Positions 60,660 through 64,000 of a DNA stretch of 64,000 nucleotides are shown one piece after another (the first letter of the stretch is position 1; every line of letters starts with the position of its first letter). The DNA is from Streptomyces parvus (lineage in GTDB: Bacteria > Actinomycetota > Actinomycetes > Streptomycetales > Streptomycetaceae), in assembly GCF_014648875.1 (NCBI RefSeq), contig NZ_BMRY01000017.1, positions 1-64,000 on the forward strand, written 5' to 3'. The position numbers and the translations under genes are program-made. The notes under the pieces are model-generated. The model had not been told where the DNA came from. It worked only from the letters and a program-made list of their open reading frames with translations, and did no database searches.

Positions 60660-61724
60660 TCAGGAGCCGTTCCCGGCGCGCAGGGTGTCCAGGTCGGCCT
60701 TGAGCGTGTTCACCGGGATCGCGAAGCCGAGGCCCACGCTGCCGGCCGAGGAACCGCTGCCCGCCGACGACGAACTGGGCGAGTACATGGCCGAGTTGAT
60801 GCCGATGATCTCGCCGTTCATGTTGATCAGCGCGCCACCGGAGTTGCCGGGGTTGAGCGAGGCGTCGGTCTGGAGCGCCTTGTACGTGGTGGTCTCCTCG
60901 CCCGTGTCGCCGTTGAACTGCTGCCCGCCGAACTCGAACGGCCACTCCTGGCCGCCGCCCTGCCGGCCCTGGCCCTGCCCCTGGCCGGAGCTGCCGGAGT
61001 CGTCCTTCGCCACCGTCACGTCCCGGTCGAGCGCGGAGACGATGCCGCTGGTGACGGTGCCGGTCAGGCCCTCCGGCGAGCCGATCGCCACGACCTCCTC
61101 GCCGACCTTGACCTTGGAGGAGTCGCCCAGCGTCGCCGTCTTCAGGCCGCTCGCGCCCCGGAGCTTGATGAGCGCCAGGTCCTTGTCGGGGTCGGTGCCC
61201 ATGACATCGGCGGTGTACGTCTTGCCGGTGGAGAGGGTGACCTGGATCTGCTGCGCGCCGGAGATGACGTGGTTGTTGGTGACGATCTCGCCGTCCTCGG
61301 TGATCACCACGCCCGATCCGGTGGACTTGCCCGCCGACGAGGCCGCTCCGATCTCCACGATCGCGGGCGAGACCGCCTCCGCGACGCCCGCCACCGTGCC
61401 CTTGCTGCTCTGCGAGACGGTGGTGCCGTTGACCGCGCCGCCCGAACCGGTGGCGGCGGAGTCCTGGCCGTTCAGCCGGCCGACGAGGGTGGCGGTGCCG
61501 CCGCCGATCACACCCGCCGCGATCGCGACGGCCGCCAGCAGCGCCACCGGCCGCTTCGCCTTGCGCCGGTTGGCGGGCGCGTACGGGGGCGGCGGCGGGT
61601 AACCGCCCGCAGCGCTGTGGTACGCCGTGCCGTCATACGCGGACGGGGAGGCGTACGGGTACGAGGTCGGGTCCTGGTCCGTCGAGTGCGCGCCGCTCGG
61701 GCGAAGGTTCTCCGTCATGTCCAT
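60660..61724 (-). CDS. HtrA/trypsin-like membrane-anchored serine protease
   Basis: This 354-residue protein has a disordered cytosolic N-terminus rich in Pro/Tyr (1-55), one membrane anchor (about 58-80) and a trypsin-fold domain with triad H152 (TNNHVISG), D182 (KDLALIKL) and S295 (NPGNSGGAL). A Gly/Gln-rich insert lies at 242-272. It has no PDZ domain, unlike most HtrA proteases, unless the gene has been shortened. It is probably involved in extracytoplasmic protein quality control with the two-component system that follows. Confidence 0.92.
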   Translation of the reverse strand: MDMTENLRPSGAHSTDQDPTSYPYASPSAYDGTAYHSAAGGYPPPPPYAPANRRKAKRPVALLAAVAIAAGVIGGGTATLVGRLNGQDSAATGSGGAVNGTTVSQSSKGTVAGVAEAVSPAIVEIGAASSAGKSTGSGVVITEDGEIVTNNHVISGAQQIQVTLSTGKTYTADVMGTDPDKDLALIKLRGASGLKTATLGDSSKVKVGEEVVAIGSPEGLTGTVTSGIVSALDRDVTVAKDDSGSSGQGQGQGRQGGGQEWPFEFGGQQFNGDTGEETTTYKALQTDASLNPGNSGGALINMNGEIIGINSAMYSPSSSSAGSGSSAGSVGLGFAIPVNTLKADLDTLRAGNGS

Positions 61725-61820
61725 CAGGCTGGTCGGCGAAGATGAGAGCCGCCTGAGTACGTCCTGAGAAGCCCGGAAGAACCGCGTATGCCCGCTGTAA
61801 AGGCCGACGGGTACCGACGG

Positions 61821-62861
61821 TCAGACGGACGGTGCGGGTTCCCCGCAGCCGCACGAGCGCCGGACCACCAGCGCCGAGGGGAACTGCTTCAGCCGCTCCC
61901 GCCGCGACCCCGAGACCCGCAGCGCGTCGTCCAGGACCAGGTCCACGGCCGCCCGGGCCATCGCCGGACGGTCGGAGTAGACCGTGGTCAGCGGCGGATC
62001 CGTGAGACCCGCCTCCTTCACGTCGTCGAAGCCCGCCACCGCCAGCTCGCCCGGCACGTCGATGCGCAGCTCCCGGGCTGCCCGCAGCACGCCGAAGGCC
62101 TGGTCGTCCGTGGCGCAGAAGATCGCCGGCGGCCGGTCGGGTCCGGACAGCAGACCGAGGGCCACCTGGTAGGCGTCGTAACGGTTGTACGGGGCCTGGA
62201 ACAGCCGGCCCTCCGTGGAGCGGCCCGACTCGTGCATCGCCCGCCGCCAGCCCTCGACGTGGTCGGCGACCGGGTCGCCCACCGACGGGGTCTCCTCCGT
62301 GCCGCCGAGGCAGGCCACGTACGGGTGGCCGTGCTCCAGCAGATGGCGGGTGGCGAGCTGGGCGCCGCCGACGTCGTCGGTGACCACGGCGACGTCGTCG
62401 ATCGCCTCGGGGCGCTCGTGCAGCAGGACGACCCGGGCGTCCCAGGCCTCGATCTCGGCGGCGGCGCGCTCGCTGGGGCCCTGGCTGACCAGGATCAGCC
62501 CGGAGACCCGCATGCCGAGGAAGGCCCGCAGATAGTGGACCTCGCGCTCGTCGCGGTAGTCGGAATTGCCGACCAGCACCATCTTCCCGCGCTCGGCGGC
62601 GGCCTGTTCGACCGCGTGCGCCATCTCCGCGAAGAACGGCTGCCGGGCGTCCGGCACGATCATGCCTATGAGGTCCGTGCGGCGCGAGGCCATGGCCTGG
62701 GCGACCCGGTCGGGCCGGTAGCCCAGCTGTTTGATCGCGGCGAGCACCCGCTCGCGCGTGGCCGGGGCGACCGGCCGGGGTCCGTTGTTGATGACGTAGC
62801 TGACGACCGCGGTCGACGTCCCCGCCAGTCTCGCCACATCGTCCCGCGTCACCTTGGCCAC
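61821..62861 (-). CDS. LacI-family transcriptional regulator
   Basis: This 346-residue regulator has an N-terminal helix-turn-helix (VTRDDVARLAGTSTAVVSYVINNG) and a periplasmic-binding-protein-like sensor domain (GMIVPDARQPFFAEMAHAVEQAA to FDDVKEAGLTDPPLTTV). It ends with RRSCGCGEP, two Cys in a short tail. No sugar operon is adjacent, so its effector and targets are unknown. Confidence 0.92.
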   Translation of the reverse strand: MAKVTRDDVARLAGTSTAVVSYVINNGPRPVAPATRERVLAAIKQLGYRPDRVAQAMASRRTDLIGMIVPDARQPFFAEMAHAVEQAAAERGKMVLVGNSDYRDEREVHYLRAFLGMRVSGLILVSQGPSERAAAEIEAWDARVVLLHERPEAIDDVAVVTDDVGGAQLATRHLLEHGHPYVACLGGTEETPSVGDPVADHVEGWRRAMHESGRSTEGRLFQAPYNRYDAYQVALGLLSGPDRPPAIFCATDDQAFGVLRAARELRIDVPGELAVAGFDDVKEAGLTDPPLTTVYSDRPAMARAAVDLVLDDALRVSGSRRERLKQFPSALVVRRSCGCGEPAPSV

Positions 62862-62885
62862 GCGTGGCAGTCTACGCGGATGGAC

Positions 62886-63704
62886 CTATCCCTTGGCAGC
62901 CCGGACCGGGGCTTCTTGCTCCGCCGTGGCCGAAGAGGACTGCTCCGAACGGGCGACGGGCCGGGCATCGGGTCCGTCCGCCTTCGGCCGCCCGGCCGCG
63001 CGCTCCTTCGCCTCCTCGGCGGCGCGCTCCACCTTCTCCGGCACGACGAAGCGGTAGCCGACGTTGCGGACGGTCCCGATCAGCGACTCGTGCTCGGGGC
63101 CGAGCTTGGCGCGCAGCCGCCGTACGTGGACGTCGACCGTCCGCGTACCGCCGAAGTAGTCGTACCCCCAGACCTCCTGGAGGAGCTGGGCGCGGGTGAA
63201 CACCCGGCCCGGGTGCTGGGCGAGGTATTTCAGCAGTTCGAACTCCTTGAAGGTCAGGTCCAGGACCCGGCCCTTGAGTTTCGCGCTGTACGTCGCCTCG
63301 TCGACGGAGAGATCACCGTTGCGGATCTCCATCGGGGAGTCGTCGGAGGTGATCTGCTGGCGGCCCATGGCGAGCCGCAGCCGTGCCTCGACCTCCGCCG
63401 GTCCCGCCGTGTCCAGCAGGACGTCGTCCACGCCCCAGTCGGCGGTGACGGCCGCGAGACCGCCCTCGGTGACGACGAGGATCAGCGGACAGCCGGGGCC
63501 CGTGGACCGCAGGAGCTGGCAGAGCGAGCGGACCTGCGGAAGGTCGCGCCGCCCGTCGACGAGGATCACGTCGGCGCCCGGGGTGTCCACGAGGGCCGGG
63601 CCCTCGGCGGGGGCCACCCGCACACTGTGGAGCAGAAGGCCGAGGGCGGGGAGCACCTCCGTCGACGGCTGGAGTGCGTTCGTCAGAAGCAGCAGTGAAC
63701 TCAT
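62886..63704 (-). CDS. glnR: GlnR, orphan OmpR-type regulator of nitrogen metabolism
   Basis: This 272-residue regulator has a receiver domain with D50 (DVILVDGRRDLP) but without the other acidic-pocket residues, as in the atypical GlnR. The winged helix (about 125-225) includes LTFKEFELLKYLAQHPGRVFTRAQLLQEVWGYDYFGGTRTVDVHVRRLRAKLG. There is no neighbouring kinase. GlnR controls ammonium, glutamine synthetase and nitrate genes in Streptomyces. The Glu/Ala-rich tail is variable. It lies next to the LacI gene on the same strand. Confidence 0.95.
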   Translation of the reverse strand: MSSLLLLTNALQPSTEVLPALGLLLHSVRVAPAEGPALVDTPGADVILVDGRRDLPQVRSLCQLLRSTGPGCPLILVVTEGGLAAVTADWGVDDVLLDTAGPAEVEARLRLAMGRQQITSDDSPMEIRNGDLSVDEATYSAKLKGRVLDLTFKEFELLKYLAQHPGRVFTRAQLLQEVWGYDYFGGTRTVDVHVRRLRAKLGPEHESLIGTVRNVGYRFVVPEKVERAAEEAKERAAGRPKADGPDARPVARSEQSSSATAEQEAPVRAAKG

Positions 63705-63973
63705 CGCCGCCCACCTGCCTGGTTCGGTCGATCGTGTTGCACGGTTCGCTCGCCCATTACGTCGGTCCTCCTCGTTCCCTGCGAGAGGGGCACTCCCGGG
63801 CCGGACCCGGGGGAGTATGCGGCACTGCTTCGTACGTCAAGCGGGTATTGCGTGCGGTCCCGCGCCCCGGGGACCGCTGAGCTTGTGGAAACGTCGTCGT
63901 AACAACGCCCGTAAAGCACAAAAGGACCCGGGGGCTGCATTGCCCGGATCCTCTTCGCAGCAGAATAGCCCAC
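63705..63973. other. glnR upstream region
   Basis: This holds the expected glnR promoter. Around 63922-63953 there is an imperfect hairpin (AGGACCCGGG against CCCGGATCCT). On the minus strand it would be followed by TTTT, but no minus-strand gene enters from the right that it could stop. Confidence 0.4.
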
Positions 63974-64000
63974 ATGAGTTCCGTGTCCGAGGGTCGATTC
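63974..64000 (+). CDS. Possible start of a plus-strand gene, cut by the window end
   Basis: An ATG opens a frame of nine codons (MSSVSEGRF) that runs off the window, divergent from glnR. No clear ribosome-binding site precedes it. Too little is visible to assign a product. Confidence 0.3.

Overview
The window is about 64 kb of very GC-rich, gene-dense actinobacterial chromosome. It reads as Streptomyces: strong G/C third-position bias, many GTG starts, mycothiol enzymes (an MshD synthase and a mycothiol-dependent isomerase), a CsoR repressor, a GlnR regulator, a spore-associated-protein relative and a sortase-E-type LAATG surface protein. Gene order pstB-pstA-pstC-pstS-nudix-CHAD-ppk, csoR-DUF47-pit and mshD-5'-nucleotidase, ending at glnR, matches from memory the S. 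coelicolor SCO41xx core region. That synteny is recalled, not computed.

Layout. 1-115: 3' end of a 5S rRNA and its terminator. 0.1-4.7 kb: a NarL-type two-component system and an ABC-2 exporter on the minus strand, then a GNAT gene. 4.7-12.1 kb: a six-gene minus-strand operon encoding parts of a Gram-positive type IV secretion (conjugation-like) machine: a VirD4-like protein without a P-loop, a VirB4 apparently split over two genes, VirB6-like, VirB8/TcpC-like and a small VirB2-like membrane protein. No relaxase is present. 13.3-19.3 kb: a WXG100/LXG-like helical protein and two tandem copies of an alpha/beta hydrolase (DUF1023 type) plus lipoprotein pair; the second hydrolase is fused to a four-helix membrane region and a prepilin-like segment. 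19.5-20.5 kb: a lysozyme plus NlpC/P60 cell-wall hydrolase of the CwlT/VirB1 type that completes the set of secretion-related parts. 20.8-23.8 kb: PAP2 phosphatase, small proteins, a lipoprotein and csoR with its operator.

23.9-39.7 kb is largely phosphate and polyphosphate metabolism: low-affinity Pit transport, the high-affinity pst operon with a PHO box, nudix, CHAD, polyphosphate kinase and a secreted 5'-nucleotidase. A GntR(YtrA)-ABC operon and mshD lie inside this block. 39.8-58.3 kb looks more accessory: small membrane proteins, a winged-helix/zinc-ribbon protein, an MmpS-like lipoprotein, a HAD phosphatase, an S41 protease, an XRE-TPR/YdcF/WbqC operon opposite an anti-sigma-type ATPase, an Imm49 protein, an isochorismatase/GlxA divergent pair, and several secreted proteins. 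58.3-64 kb returns to core regulation: an OmpR-type two-component system whose kinase has extracytoplasmic cysteines, an HtrA-like protease, a LacI regulator and GlnR.

The most interesting candidate system is 4.7-20.5 kb: a relaxase-less type IV secretion-like apparatus next to duplicated hydrolase-lipoprotein modules and a wall hydrolase. A secretion or envelope machine with hydrolase clients and lipoprotein partners is a reasonable hypothesis. The sequence shows the parts and their arrangement; the functional link is inference.
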